This document shows positions 26,485-36,253 of a stretch of DNA of 64,000 nt, one piece after another. The stretch's first letter is position 1. Every line of letters starts with the position of its first letter. Origin of the DNA: Herminiimonas sp. (lineage in GTDB: Bacteria; Pseudomonadota; Gammaproteobacteria; Burkholderiales; Burkholderiaceae); assembly GCF_030655415.1 (NCBI RefSeq), contig NZ_JAURVN010000004.1, positions 310,001 to 374,000 of the forward strand, given 5' to 3'. The translations under genes and the position numbers were made by a program. Below the pieces are notes generated by a model that had not been told where the DNA came from, ran no database searches, and saw nothing but the letters and a program-made list of their open reading frames with translations.

Positions 26485-26811
26485 TCAGAACGGCATTTTG
26501 AAGCCGGGTGGCATCGGCATGCCAGCTGTCACGCCAGCCATTTTTTCTGACGAAGTTTCTTCTGCCTTGCGCAAGGCATCGTTAAATGCCGCAGCGACCA
26601 AATCTTCCAACATGTCTTTGTCATCAGCCAGCAAGGATGGATCGATGGTGACGCGTTTCACATCGTGTTTGCACGACATGACGATCTTGACCAGACCGGC
26701 GCCGGATTGACCTTCGACTTCTATCGATGCCAATTGATCCTGCATTTTTTTCATGTTGTCTTGCATTGCTTGCGCCTGCTTCATCAGGCCAGCCAATTGG
26801 TTTTTCATCAT
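26485..26811 (-). CDS. ybaB: YbaB/EbfC-family nucleoid-associated protein
   Basis: A 108-residue DNA-binding dimer of the YbaB/EbfC family. N-terminal [21 protein letters not shown] is the typical amphipathic start, followed by [23 protein letters not shown] near 33. AAGGAG lies before the tandem ATGs at 26811 and 26808. Sits between dnaX and recR, as in most proteobacteria. Confidence 0.95.
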   Translation of the reverse strand: MMKNQLAGLMKQAQAMQDNMKKMQDQLASIEVEGQSGAGLVKIVMSCKHDVKRVTIDPSLLADDKDMLEDLVAAAFNDALRKAEETSSEKMAGVTAGMPMPPGFKMPF

Positions 26812-26894
26812 GATGTTGCTCCTTTAAATAATTCTAAATGGATGGATATTTTTTACTGCGCTTGCGCGCGGTTATAGCGTTTATATATTCAATG

Positions 26895-28958
26895 TCAGAT
26901 TGCTTTGACCGAGCCCGGCACAATAGTTGCGCCAAATTCACGCATTAATTTTTGTACGAAGGGATCATCGTGCATCGATTGTTCTGCTTCGCTCTGCCGT
27001 TCGGCACGATCAGCCATCGCAGCGGCGCTGGCGGTATGTTCTACCGCCCCAATCTTGGTTTGCAAACGCACGGTTTGACCAAAATGTTCTGACAAAACGG
27101 CAGTCAGTTTTTCCGCACTACCGTTGGCCAGCAAGACATCCACCGCAACCAGCAAATCGAATTGAATCTGATCACTCTCTGCCGTTGGTCCGCATTTCAG
27201 CAACTCACTCTGCAAAGCCAATTGTTGGGCCACACCACGCACAGGCAAAATTGCAGCAAGTGCAGGCCAGTTGCCATCCCAATTCAAGGACGCGACTGGA
27301 TGTAAAGTAAATGGACGCACTGGCGAACTTGATGCTGCCGCGGCTTGTTGCTGAACTGGCTGCTGAGTTGATGCCGAGTTTGCGCTAGCTGAATCGGCAA
27401 CAGCCGCCGCTGTATTCGCAGGCGCTATTGAGCGTCCAGATTGCGGTTCAGTTTTTTTTTGAGCGGGGCTGGAAAATTCGTCGTTGGCGCTGCCGCGTTC
27501 TGCCGGCATTTCATCATCCCACGGCGGCGCAGGTGGCATGTCTATCGCCACTGATTTTTCTGCTGGTGCAGAAACTGGAGCACGAGCAGCAGGTGCCGCT
27601 ACTGCCGGCGCGGCCAGAGTATAACTAGCTGCAGGCTGTGGCACTTTCATGCCAGAACGTGCTGCTTCCAAAGCGGCGCGTGCCGGACTCATGGCGCCAG
27701 CGGGACGTCCTACCGGCGCACTGGTTGTCACTGCTTGCGGTGCTGCACTTAGACGCGCGGCCGGAGCCGTAGGAGCGGAGGCGGCAGCCATCGCAGCGGA
27801 TGCGGCCGGGCGCGCTGTTTGCGCAGGTGGTGCCATCGGCTTGGCTTCTGCCGGACCAAAGCCCGGACGGAAAGCCAGCATGCGCAACAAGGTCATCGAG
27901 AAGCCGGCGTATTCATCCGGCGCCAATCCCAATTCATTACGACCATGCACGGCGATTTGATAAAAAAGTTGGATTTCTTCGGCATCGAACAATCCTGCCA
28001 AACGCAATACATCTTCGCGCTCAGGCAAATCATCCGGCAATGCAGCCGGCACTGTTTGCGCCAGCGCGACGCGATGCAAGAGCGAACCCAAGTCTTGCAA
28101 AGCTGCGTTATACGACAAGCTACGCGTTGCCATTTCATCGGCCACTGCCAATAAACCAGCGCCATCTTTTTGCGCCAAGGCATCCAGCAAGCGAATCAGA
28201 AATGATTGATCCAGCGCACCCAACATGCCCTGCACCGCTTCAAGCGTGACTTTGCCGGCGGCGTACGCAATCGCCTGATCAGTCAGCGACAGCGCATCAC
28301 GCATGGAGCCGTGCGCGCCTTGCGCCAGCAAGCGCAATGCGGGTGTTTCAAATTCGATTTGTTCCTGGCCAAGAATATCCTCCAGATGCGCGACGATATG
28401 GCCGGGTGGCATTTGCTTCAGATTGAATTGCAGGCAACGCGATAAAACGGTGACGGGAATTTTTTGCGGATCGGTAGTCGCGAGAATAAATTTGACGTGC
28501 TCAGGCGGCTCTTCCAGCGTTTTCAACATCGAGTTGAACGCATGATTGGTGAGCATATGCACCTCATCGATCATGTAGACCTTGAAGCGCGCATTCGATG
28601 GCGCGTAGACCGCTTGCTCCAGCAATTGCGCCATTTCATCAACGCCACGATTAGATGCAGCATCCATTTCGATATAGTCGACAAAACGACCTGCATCGAT
28701 CGCCACGCAAGCATCACACACGCCACAAGGCGTCGCCGTGATATCACCGTTGCCGTCAGGACCTATGCAATTGAATGCTTTCGCCAGAATCCGCGACAAG
28801 GTGGTTTTGCCGACGCCGCGCGTACCGGTGAACAGATAAGCATGGTGCAAGCGCTTGTTATCCAGCGCATGCGTCAAGGCTCGCACGACGTGCTCCTGCC
28901 CGACTAGCGTGTCGAAGCTTTTCGGACGATATTTACGGGCAAGAACTTGATAGGACAT
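26895..28958 (-). CDS. dnaX: DNA polymerase III subunits tau and gamma
   Basis: A 687-residue clamp-loader subunit from ATG 28958 (MSYQVLARKYRPKSFDTLVG, the invariant N-terminus; an upstream ATG at 28994 is unlikely). Walker A GTRGVGKTT is near 45, a four-Cys zinc module near 64-85, the DEVHML Walker B near 130 and the sensor LSRCLQFNLK near 170. Residues about 370-560 form an Ala/Pro-rich linker and the C-terminal tau domain follows. In the linker a run of nine A (forward T9 at 27452-27460) precedes an out-of-frame TGA, giving a possible gamma-like product (see findings). First gene of dnaX-ybaB-recR. Confidence 0.95.
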   Translation of the reverse strand: MSYQVLARKYRPKSFDTLVGQEHVVRALTHALDNKRLHHAYLFTGTRGVGKTTLSRILAKAFNCIGPDGNGDITATPCGVCDACVAIDAGRFVDYIEMDAASNRGVDEMAQLLEQAVYAPSNARFKVYMIDEVHMLTNHAFNSMLKTLEEPPEHVKFILATTDPQKIPVTVLSRCLQFNLKQMPPGHIVAHLEDILGQEQIEFETPALRLLAQGAHGSMRDALSLTDQAIAYAAGKVTLEAVQGMLGALDQSFLIRLLDALAQKDGAGLLAVADEMATRSLSYNAALQDLGSLLHRVALAQTVPAALPDDLPEREDVLRLAGLFDAEEIQLFYQIAVHGRNELGLAPDEYAGFSMTLLRMLAFRPGFGPAEAKPMAPPAQTARPAASAAMAAASAPTAPAARLSAAPQAVTTSAPVGRPAGAMSPARAALEAARSGMKVPQPAASYTLAAPAVAAPAARAPVSAPAEKSVAIDMPPAPPWDDEMPAERGSANDEFSSPAQKKTEPQSGRSIAPANTAAAVADSASANSASTQQPVQQQAAAASSSPVRPFTLHPVASLNWDGNWPALAAILPVRGVAQQLALQSELLKCGPTAESDQIQFDLLVAVDVLLANGSAEKLTAVLSEHFGQTVRLQTKIGAVEHTASAAAMADRAERQSEAEQSMHDDPFVQKLMREFGATIVPGSVKAI
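27452..27460 (-). other. A9 slippery run inside dnaX
   Basis: Coding strand GCT CAA AAA AAA ACT GAA. A -1 ribosomal shift or one extra transcribed A gives CAA AAA AAA AAC TGA, ending the product at about residue 503 of 687. No Shine-Dalgarno-like enhancer and only a weak 4-bp hairpin are seen nearby. Confidence 0.55.
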
Positions 28959-29156
28959 GAGGGCCGATCTGGATAAAAGCAAATGAAGACGCAAACCGCA
29001 TTTTACCTGACGAAGGCAGCAGATTTACAGTGTTGCTGTTTTCCTTGCCCAGAGCTTGATAATTCTTCAGAAAATTGCTTGAAAGTCAGAAAAAATACAC
29101 GCCTGCTTGTACTAAAAATAATACTCGCCGTACGTGTATAAAATATTTGGCGAGCG

Positions 29157-29205
29157 TTGGTATAAGCAGCACATCTACGAAAGTATGAAGCGCTGCTTAT
29201 ACCAA
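29157..29205. repeat. Perfect 14-bp inverted repeat after the RND gene
   Basis: TTGGTATAAGCAGC and GCTGCTTATACCAA, separated by 21 bases, begin 3 bases beyond the RND stop codon. A weaker outer pair CTCGCC/GGCGAG lies at 29124-29129 and 29148-29153. There is no T-tract, so it may be an mRNA 3' protective hairpin or a weak terminator. Confidence 0.75.
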
Positions 29206-29208
29206 CAG

Positions 29209-32200
29209 TCAGCGTGCGGCCAATTCCTGCTCAGATGTAATCTGCAACGGACCATCGCCGCTGAATCTATCCAGATAAAGATAAATCACCGGCGTAATCA
29301 ACAGCGTGATTACTTGCGATACCAGCAAGCCACCAACCACAGCCAAACCTAAAGGCTGACGCAACTCTGCGCCAGCACCTAAACCCAGAGCAATCGGTAA
29401 CGCGCCCACGGCGGCCGCTAGCGTCGTCATCATGATAGGTCGGAAGCGCAAAATACACGCGGTCCGAATTGCTTCTGCCGGCGTCATACCTTGTTCGCGC
29501 TGCGCAGCCAGTGCAAAGTCGATCATCATGATCGCGTTCTTTTTCACCAAACCGATCAATAGCAAAATCCCGATCACCGCAATCATCGTCAATTCAAAAC
29601 CAAAGATGCGTAGTGTCAGCAAGGCGCCAACTGCAGCAGAAGGCAAACCTGCAAGAATCGTGACCGGATGTATATAGCTTTCATACAAAACGCCGAGCAA
29701 AATATAGATCACGACCAGCGCCAACACGACCAAGGCAATTTGACTGCTTTGTGAAGACTGGAATACCGCGGCATCACCGGCATAGTTGGTTGTAATGCTG
29801 GCAGGGAAATCAATCGCATTCTTGATCTGATCCACCTTCTTGGTTGCATCACCAAGTGGTACACCCGGTGCCAGATTGAAAGACAGCGTAATCGCCTGCA
29901 ATTGGCCTTGATGGTTGACCGAGATTGGACCCGCAGTACGCTTGACCGTCGCTACGCTTAACAAGGGCACTAGCGCCCCGGTTTTGCTGCGTAGATAAAT
30001 CTTACCCAGCGTCGATTCATCCTGCATACCCGCGCTGTCATCCTGCATGATCACCGAGTAACTATTGCTGCTGGTATAAATTGTCGAAACCTGGCGGTCA
30101 CCGTATGCACTGTAAAGCGCGGTACGAATATCGGCGATGCCGACGCCCGCCTCATTCGCGCGATCGCGATTGATTTCCACCACTGCCTGCAAACCCTTCA
30201 ACTGGGAATCGCTGGTGACATCAATGAAAGAACCATCTGCCTTCATCTGCGCCTGCATTTTGTCGGCCCAGGTGTTCAATTCTTCCGCACGCACGCTTTG
30301 TAAAACGTATTGAAACTGGCTCTTGGAACTACGCCCGCCTAATCGCAAATTCTGCACCGGCATCAGATAAACCGTCGCGCCTGGCACCGCTTTCACCTTG
30401 CGACGTAAATCACTTAAAACTTTATCCATGGACGCGCGTTCGGAGCGCGGTTTCAAGCCGATAAACATATTGCCGACATTGCTATCGCGCGCACGCGCCG
30501 TCGAGGTTGCCACGTTCGGATCTTTTTGAACGATGTCGGAAACTGCCGTCACTATTTTGACCATGGTCGGATAAGACGCATCCTGCGGACCTTCAATCGT
30601 GACGCTAATTTGGCCGATATCTTCAGATGGGAAAAAACCTTTTGGGATCGTGATGAATAAAAACGCGGTCAACACAAACGTCCCGGCCGCCACCCACAAC
30701 ATGAAGACTCTATGTGCGAGCGACCAATCAAGCGCACGTGTATAGCTGTCGAGTACGCGATTGAAGCCCTTCTCGAAATTGCGACTCAACCAGTTTTCTT
30801 TTTCCGGTGCGTGACCAGTGCCATCCTGTTTTTCATGCTTAAGCAAACGGCTGCACATCATCGGCACCAGCGTCAATGACATGACTGCCGAAACCATCAC
30901 TGCCAATGACACCACGGCGGCAAATTCATGGAACAACAAACCGATTACGCCCGGCATGAAAAAGATAGGAATAAAGACGGCGACCAGAGAAATTGAAATC
31001 GAAATAATCGTGAAGCTGACTTCGCGCGAACCTTTCAATGCTGCGGCCAAAGGATCCATGCCGTCTTCTATATGCCGCACGATGTTTTCCAGCATGACGA
31101 TCGCGTCATCGACCACCAGCCCGACGGCAATCGTGATGCCGAGCAGTGAGATATTGTCGAGGCTGTAACCAAACCAATACATCAGCGCGCAACAACCGAT
31201 CAGAGAAATCGGTAATGACAACACTGGAATCAGAGTCGCGGTCAGTCGCTTCAAAAACAGGAAGATCACGAGCACCACCAATGCGATGGTCAATACCAAA
31301 GTCAGTTTGACGTCATGAATCGCCTCGCGTATTGAGACTGAACGATCATTCAAAACCTGTAATTCGATGGACGCTGGCATCTGCAATTTGAATGCGGGCA
31401 ATGTGCGTTTGACGCCATCGACTACAGCAACCGTATTTGCATTCGGCTGACGCTGCACAGCGAGAACAATCGAAGGTTGACCGTTAACCCAGCTGCCGCT
31501 CTTGGTCGATTCCACACTATCTTCGACTATCGCGACATCTTTCAAACGTGTGGTTTGTCCGTTAGTGCTGCTGATGACCAGATTGCTAAATGCTTCGGCA
31601 TTTTTCAGTTGTTCATTCGCCTGCAGAGTCAGCGTTTGGCGCGGACCGTCCAGTACACCGACTGGCGAATTGGCATTCGAGGCGCGCAACGATGTAGCAA
31701 TTTCATCCAGCGTCATATTGCGCGCGGCAAGTTCATTTGGCTTGACCTTGATACGCACTGCATAGCGTCGTTGACCGTATACCTGAACCTGCGCCACACC
31801 TTCAATCGTCGACAAGGATGGCGAAATCAGGTTTTCTGCATAGTCGTTCAGATCGGATAAAGAAATCGATGGCGACGTCAGCGACAGCAACAAAATTGCC
31901 GCATCGGCGGGATTGACTTTGCGGTATGCCGGCAAGTCATTCATCTCGTCCGGCAAGCTGCGTTGGGCACGCAGCAATGCTGCTTGCACATCTACTGCAG
32001 CGGCATCAATGTCACGATTTTGATCGAACTCCAACACGATGGACGTATTGCCGAGAGTGCTACTGGAACTGATGGTGGCAACGCCGGCAATAGTGGAAAA
32101 TTGTTTTTCCAGCGGCGTGGCGACAGACGACGCCATGACTTCCGGACTGGCACCGGGCAAGGATGCCGTGACGTTAATAATCGGCGTGTCGTAACTAGGC

Positions 32201-32310
32201 AAGGCCGCAATCGGCAGCTTGAAATAACAAAAGATACCGATCACCACTACTGCGATCGATAAGAGCACGGTCATGACCGGCCGACGTATACAAAGTTCGG
32301 AAATGTTCAC
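29209..32310 (-). CDS. RND efflux transporter, inner-membrane pump (MdtB/MdtC-like)
   Basis: A 1033-residue RND pump (hydrophobe/amphiphile efflux type) exporting toxic compounds with the proton gradient. N-terminal MNISELCIRRPVMTVLLSIA is typical; transmembrane helix 4 has VGLVVDDAIVMLENIVRH with the proton-relay Asp pair. Twelve helices and two large periplasmic loops are evident, and the length matches the family. It forms an operon with the upstream adaptor gene (113-base gap). No TolC-type outer-membrane gene is in the window, so an unlinked channel must be used. Substrate range unknown. Divergent MarR regulator at 33722. Confidence 0.93.
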   Translation of the reverse strand: MNISELCIRRPVMTVLLSIAVVVIGIFCYFKLPIAALPSYDTPIINVTASLPGASPEVMASSVATPLEKQFSTIAGVATISSSSTLGNTSIVLEFDQNRDIDAAAVDVQAALLRAQRSLPDEMNDLPAYRKVNPADAAILLLSLTSPSISLSDLNDYAENLISPSLSTIEGVAQVQVYGQRRYAVRIKVKPNELAARNMTLDEIATSLRASNANSPVGVLDGPRQTLTLQANEQLKNAEAFSNLVISSTNGQTTRLKDVAIVEDSVESTKSGSWVNGQPSIVLAVQRQPNANTVAVVDGVKRTLPAFKLQMPASIELQVLNDRSVSIREAIHDVKLTLVLTIALVVLVIFLFLKRLTATLIPVLSLPISLIGCCALMYWFGYSLDNISLLGITIAVGLVVDDAIVMLENIVRHIEDGMDPLAAALKGSREVSFTIISISISLVAVFIPIFFMPGVIGLLFHEFAAVVSLAVMVSAVMSLTLVPMMCSRLLKHEKQDGTGHAPEKENWLSRNFEKGFNRVLDSYTRALDWSLAHRVFMLWVAAGTFVLTAFLFITIPKGFFPSEDIGQISVTIEGPQDASYPTMVKIVTAVSDIVQKDPNVATSTARARDSNVGNMFIGLKPRSERASMDKVLSDLRRKVKAVPGATVYLMPVQNLRLGGRSSKSQFQYVLQSVRAEELNTWADKMQAQMKADGSFIDVTSDSQLKGLQAVVEINRDRANEAGVGIADIRTALYSAYGDRQVSTIYTSSNSYSVIMQDDSAGMQDESTLGKIYLRSKTGALVPLLSVATVKRTAGPISVNHQGQLQAITLSFNLAPGVPLGDATKKVDQIKNAIDFPASITTNYAGDAAVFQSSQSSQIALVVLALVVIYILLGVLYESYIHPVTILAGLPSAAVGALLTLRIFGFELTMIAVIGILLLIGLVKKNAIMMIDFALAAQREQGMTPAEAIRTACILRFRPIMMTTLAAAVGALPIALGLGAGAELRQPLGLAVVGGLLVSQVITLLITPVIYLYLDRFSGDGPLQITSEQELAAR

Positions 32311-32423
32311 TGGATAATCAGCCGGGCAATAACACTGTGTTGATCAATTTAAGGTGCAGGTAAAAAACATGCGCCAGCATTTAGAAAATGTTGGCGCAAG
32401 CTGCGAACTTGGGATGCGACATA

Positions 32424-33566
32424 TTAATGAACTGGAACCGACGAGTTTGCAGCAGCAGGTGATTTATCTTTGGCCTCGCTGATTTTTCCACCAGCGCGCA
32501 GATTTTGCGATCCTTCAACCACAACCCGCGCATTGGCAGCCAGACCAAGGACCGCGGCTTGCCCATCTTCAATCGCCACGACTTCAATCTTTTGTTCCTT
32601 GACCGTTTCATCTGGCTGCACCACGTAGATGAATTTATATTCCGGCCCGGTGACTACCGCTTGCGCTGGCACCAGCACGGCATCCGTCACATTGCGCGAA
32701 ACCATATTCACAGCGACGAAAGTGCCCGGCCATAATTTTTGCGATGCGTTATCGAATTGCGCCTTCATGCGGATCGTGCCGCTTTGGGTATCTGCAGTGT
32801 TATCGATAAAGATCAACTTGCCGGTTATTTCCGGCTGCCCCTGTATTTGTACTTTAACGGGTGCATTCCCTTGCGGATAAGTCGCAGTGATATTGGCCAA
32901 CTCACGCTCAGGCAAAGTAAAACTCACAGCAATCGGATCAAGCTGAGAAATCGTCACCATCGCTTCGCCGGAAGGCTGCGCCAGACTGCCTGGATGCACA
33001 CTGATAATCCCGATGCGGCCAGAAATACTCGCTTCAATGCGATTATCGCTTAGCGCGATATTGCTGGATTCTGTAATTGCCTGATTTGCCTTGACGGCGC
33101 TACGCAAGGATTCAACCTTGTTGCGCGAAGTATCAACCACTGCCTTGGAAACAAAATTGCGCGCGAGCAGATCTTCATTCCGTTTCAGCGTCAGCTCGGC
33201 ATCGGCCAAATCCGATTGGCCGGCGGCGAGTTCGGCGCGTGCTTTTGCCACATTCGATTTATCGCTGCGTTCATCCAGAGTAAACAGCAATTGGCCGGCT
33301 TTGACGAACTGCCCTTCCTTGACGTGGATGGTGCGCACGATGTTCTGTACTTTAGGCCGCACGTCGACTGTATTAATCGCTGTCACATAACCGTTTGCCA
33401 AAACCTTGATCGGAATCGTCTTTTGTTCGGCGATCGCCGTTTTGACGATTTGCACGTTATCAGATTTTTTGCCATTCTCTGCGGGACCGCGCAAAGACAG
33501 ATAAGCAGCGCCACCAAGCACCACGACTGCCAAGCCTATCAAAAGATATTTTTTCGTTTGTTGCAT
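32424..33566 (-). CDS. RND periplasmic adaptor (membrane fusion protein)
   Basis: A 380-residue adaptor of the MexA/MdtA type. One N-terminal membrane anchor at about residues 7-24 is followed by the lipoyl/beta-barrel region (VDVRPKVQNIVRTIHVKEGQFVKAGQLLF spans about 68-96), a coiled-coil hairpin around 105-160, and a C-terminal tail rich in Ser/Ala/Lys. It links the pump to an outer-membrane channel. First gene of the efflux operon. Confidence 0.9.
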   Translation of the reverse strand: MQQTKKYLLIGLAVVVLGGAAYLSLRGPAENGKKSDNVQIVKTAIAEQKTIPIKVLANGYVTAINTVDVRPKVQNIVRTIHVKEGQFVKAGQLLFTLDERSDKSNVAKARAELAAGQSDLADAELTLKRNEDLLARNFVSKAVVDTSRNKVESLRSAVKANQAITESSNIALSDNRIEASISGRIGIISVHPGSLAQPSGEAMVTISQLDPIAVSFTLPERELANITATYPQGNAPVKVQIQGQPEITGKLIFIDNTADTQSGTIRMKAQFDNASQKLWPGTFVAVNMVSRNVTDAVLVPAQAVVTGPEYKFIYVVQPDETVKEQKIEVVAIEDGQAAVLGLAANARVVVEGSQNLRAGGKISEAKDKSPAAANSSVPVH

Positions 33567-33658
33567 GCTGACTATTTAGTGTGATCAGGTGAAATGAACT
33601 GCACAAAAAGCAATTCATGAAAATAAGCGCAAGTGCCAACGTTACCAAGCATCAATTC

Positions 33659-33673
33659 GTTAGCTATACTAAC
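33659..33673. promoter_or_regulatory. Operator-like inverted repeat in the marR/efflux intergenic region
   Basis: GTTAG-CTATA-CTAAC, followed directly by a GCTAGC palindrome at 33675-33680. It lies midway between the divergent adaptor and MarR genes; MarR proteins bind such short inverted repeats to repress both directions. Confidence 0.5.
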
Positions 33674-33721
33674 TGCTAGCTTAACATGCCAATTATCATT
33701 CATCGCAACAGGCTGACGCAA

Positions 33722-34177
33722 ATGACAGCAAACACTCAAGCCGATCTGACCGATTACCAAACCGAACTCGGACAAACCATAGGCGACATCTCGCGCGCCT
33801 GGCGTTATCAGATGAACCAGCGCCTCAAACCGTTCGGCCTGAACCTTTCGACACGCCAAGTCCTATTACAGTTGCATAGACATCCAGAAGGTTTGATGCA
33901 ACGAGATCTTGCGCGCAAGCTCGGGATCGAAAGCCCTACACTGGTTCGCCTGCTCGACATATTGGAAGATAAAGAATGGATACAGCGCACCGCATCGAGC
34001 GACGACAAGCGACGTAAATACGCGGTATTGACGCCCAAGGCCAACGAGCAATTGAAAATTATCGAGAAATTATCGAAAGAACTACGGGCGGAGATGATGC
34101 AAGGCTTGTCGATTAGCGAGATCGAAAGCAGTACGCAGGTGATGCGCAGAATGAAAAGTAATTTACTGCCGGATTAG
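33722..34177 (+). CDS. MarR-family transcription regulator
   Basis: A 151-residue winged-helix repressor. The DNA-binding part includes LSTRQVLLQLHRHPEGLMQRDLARKLG (about 42-68), followed by the wing SSDDKRRKYAVLTPKA near 98. I prefer ATG 33722 over an in-frame ATG at 33686 because the family N-terminus fits and the extra 12 residues have no ribosome-binding site. It is divergent from the RND operon, so it probably represses the pump and is relieved by a phenolic or toxic ligand. Confidence 0.88.
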   Translation: MTANTQADLTDYQTELGQTIGDISRAWRYQMNQRLKPFGLNLSTRQVLLQLHRHPEGLMQRDLARKLGIESPTLVRLLDILEDKEWIQRTASSDDKRRKYAVLTPKANEQLKIIEKLSKELRAEMMQGLSISEIESSTQVMRRMKSNLLPD

Positions 34178-34333
34178 TACAAGCTGAATTGTATAAATTA
34201 GAGAATCACAGAGCCGACTAAATCATTTAGCTTGGAAAAACTCAACTCTTGTGACTGTCTATATAGACGTTACTTTGAGAAGAAATTTGAAATGTATAGC
34301 AACGAGATGTCTGGCTATACATATAAAAGATAA

Positions 34334-34433
34334 GAGGCGAGCCTGATCTGCGGCACTTGCAGGAAATGACTGTGGCTGCTTCGTTCCCGACCTGACCAGG
34401 TTGGCCATGCCGCAATGCGCAGGGGCCCGCCGA
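34334..34433 (-). ncRNA. ffs: 4.5S signal recognition particle RNA
   Basis: The minus strand reads a hairpin RNA of about 100 nt with the hallmark apical segment CAGGTCGGGAACGAAGCAGCC-like core (complement at 34371-34400), close to bacterial SRP RNA. The termini GGCGGGCC (34431-34424) and GGCTCGCC (34343-34336) pair to close the long stem. This RNA binds Ffh to target membrane proteins. Exact ends are approximate. It is flanked by marR and ubiD in an otherwise gene-free 425-base gap; an inverted repeat TGTATAG/CTATACA at 34293-34321 lies downstream of it. Confidence 0.94.
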
Positions 34434-34522
34434 GACGAATTTTAACAGCAAAGAAAGAAGCGCGCTGCAGGAATGTGCTGCTGCATCACTGCAATTTTTC
34501 AGAAAAATACTAATTCATATAT

Positions 34523-34550
34523 AAAGGGCCGCTCTTTCAAGCGGCCCTTT
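34523..34550 (-). terminator. Terminator downstream of ubiD
   Basis: A perfect 10-bp stem AAAGGGCCGC / GCGGCCCTTT with an 8-base loop lies about 50 bases after the ubiD stop. It would also separate ubiD from the 4.5S RNA gene. Confidence 0.85.
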
Positions 34551-34602
34551 AGTTCGTCGGCATTTCAACAATGCCCTACTACTGCATTGATTAAATCGCC
34601 GC

Positions 34603-36087
34603 TTAAATTCCCAGTTCTTGCCAGATCTGATCAACGCGCTTCTTGACCTCATCAGTCATCTGTATCGTGGTGCCCCACTCGCGACTGGTTTCGCCCGGCC
34701 ATTTATTCGTTGCATCGATACCCATCTTGCTACCCAAGCCACTGACTGGCGAAGCAAAATCCAGATAATCAATAGGCGTGTTATCAACCAGCGTCGTATC
34801 GCGAGTTGGATCGACGCGGGTGGTAATCGCCCAGATCACTTCCTTCCAGTCACGGATATTCACGTCTTCATCGACCACGATGATGAACTTGGTGTACATG
34901 AACTGACGTAAGAAACTCCAGACGCCAAACATGACGCGCTTGGCATGGCCGGGATAGGCTTTCTTGATCTGCACCACCGCCATCCGGTAGCTGCACCCTT
35001 CAGGTGGCAGATAAAAATCCAGGATTTCTGAAAACTGCTTTTGCAGTAGCGGAATGAAGACTTCATTCAGCGCCACGCCCAATACGGCCGGCTCATCCGG
35101 CGGCTTGCCTGTATACGTAGAGTGATAAATCGGATCGCGCCGCATCGTGATGCGGTCGATCGTGAAGACAGGGAAAGAATCCTGCTCGTTGTAATAGCCG
35201 GTGTGATCGCCATACGGACCTTCCAGCGCATGCTCGTAGCCGGACGGATGCGATTCATCTGGATAGATATGCCCTTCCAGCACGATTTCTGCTGTGGCTG
35301 GCACGCGCAATTCGCTACCAATCGCCTTGACCAGTTCGGTCCGGCTGCCTCGCAGCAAACCGGCGAATTGATATTCCGACAAACTGTCAGGCACCGGCGT
35401 GACTGCTCCTAATATAGTAGCGGGGTCGGCACCGAGAGCGACCGCGATCGGATAAGGCTGACCGCGATTAACAATACTGTGCTCGCGAAAATCCAGCGCG
35501 CCACCGCGTTGCGCCAGCCAGCGCATGATGACTTTATTGCGGCCAATAATCTGCTGTCTATATATACCCAGATTTTGACGCTTCTTGTGCGGACCTTTGG
35601 TAATCACCAAACCCCATGTAATAAGAGGCGCGATATCGCCGGGCCAACAATGCTGAATTGGCAGTCGCGCCAGATCAACGTCATTGCCTTCCCATACGAT
35701 TTCTTGGCATGGACCGCTGCTACGTTCTTTGGGAGCCATATCCCACAACGACTTCACCAATGATCCAAGACCCAACATATCCTTGAATCCCTTCGGTGGT
35801 TCCGGCTCTTTCAGCATCGCCAGCACATGACCGATCTTGCGTAATTCGCTGACGTTGGTCGCCCCCATTCCGAGGGCAACACGCTGCGGCGTACCGAAAA
35901 GATTGCCGAGTACGGGAATTTTATGGCCGGTAGGCTGCTCAAACAAAAGTGCCGGGCCTTGGGCACGCAGAGTGCGATCGCAGATCTCCGTCATCTCTAA
36001 ATACGGCGAAACTGGCATGTTTATGCGCTTAAGTTCGCCCATCTGTTGCAACTGAGAAATAAAGTCGCGTAAATCTGAATATTTCAT
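34603..36087 (-). CDS. ubiD: 3-octaprenyl-4-hydroxybenzoate carboxy-lyase (UbiD)
   Basis: A 494-residue prenylated-FMN decarboxylase for ubiquinone synthesis. N-terminus [20 protein letters not shown] from ATG 36087 matches the family; a start at 36126 would add 13 unrelated residues. Seen: a conserved [19 protein letters not shown] segment near 309-327 and [20 protein letters not shown] near 450. It needs prenyl-FMN from UbiX, not seen in the window. Divergent from the lytic transglycosylase. Confidence 0.94.
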   Translation of the reverse strand: MKYSDLRDFISQLQQMGELKRINMPVSPYLEMTEICDRTLRAQGPALLFEQPTGHKIPVLGNLFGTPQRVALGMGATNVSELRKIGHVLAMLKEPEPPKGFKDMLGLGSLVKSLWDMAPKERSSGPCQEIVWEGNDVDLARLPIQHCWPGDIAPLITWGLVITKGPHKKRQNLGIYRQQIIGRNKVIMRWLAQRGGALDFREHSIVNRGQPYPIAVALGADPATILGAVTPVPDSLSEYQFAGLLRGSRTELVKAIGSELRVPATAEIVLEGHIYPDESHPSGYEHALEGPYGDHTGYYNEQDSFPVFTIDRITMRRDPIYHSTYTGKPPDEPAVLGVALNEVFIPLLQKQFSEILDFYLPPEGCSYRMAVVQIKKAYPGHAKRVMFGVWSFLRQFMYTKFIIVVDEDVNIRDWKEVIWAITTRVDPTRDTTLVDNTPIDYLDFASPVSGLGSKMGIDATNKWPGETSREWGTTIQMTDEVKKRVDQIWQELGI

Positions 36088-36219
36088 ATTTTTTCGCCAT
36101 TTTGCACAGTGCACTTGAATTTTCAAATAAAACGGCCAAGTACCTGATTCACTTAGGTTTTACCGGACTAGCAGTGAAAACTTAAGACTTAAAAGTAATA
36201 GAATTTCGTTTTTATAGTA

Positions 36220-36248
36220 TTGACTTGATATAAACGGCCTCCTACAAT
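36220..36248 (+). promoter_or_regulatory. Near-consensus sigma-70 promoter
   Basis: TTGACT (36220-36225), a 17-base spacer and TACAAT (36243-36248), one mismatch in each hexamer. The predicted start at about 36255 lies some 313 bases before the next start codon, so it drives a long leader or a separate RNA. Confidence 0.75.
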
Positions 36249-36253
36249 TCGCG

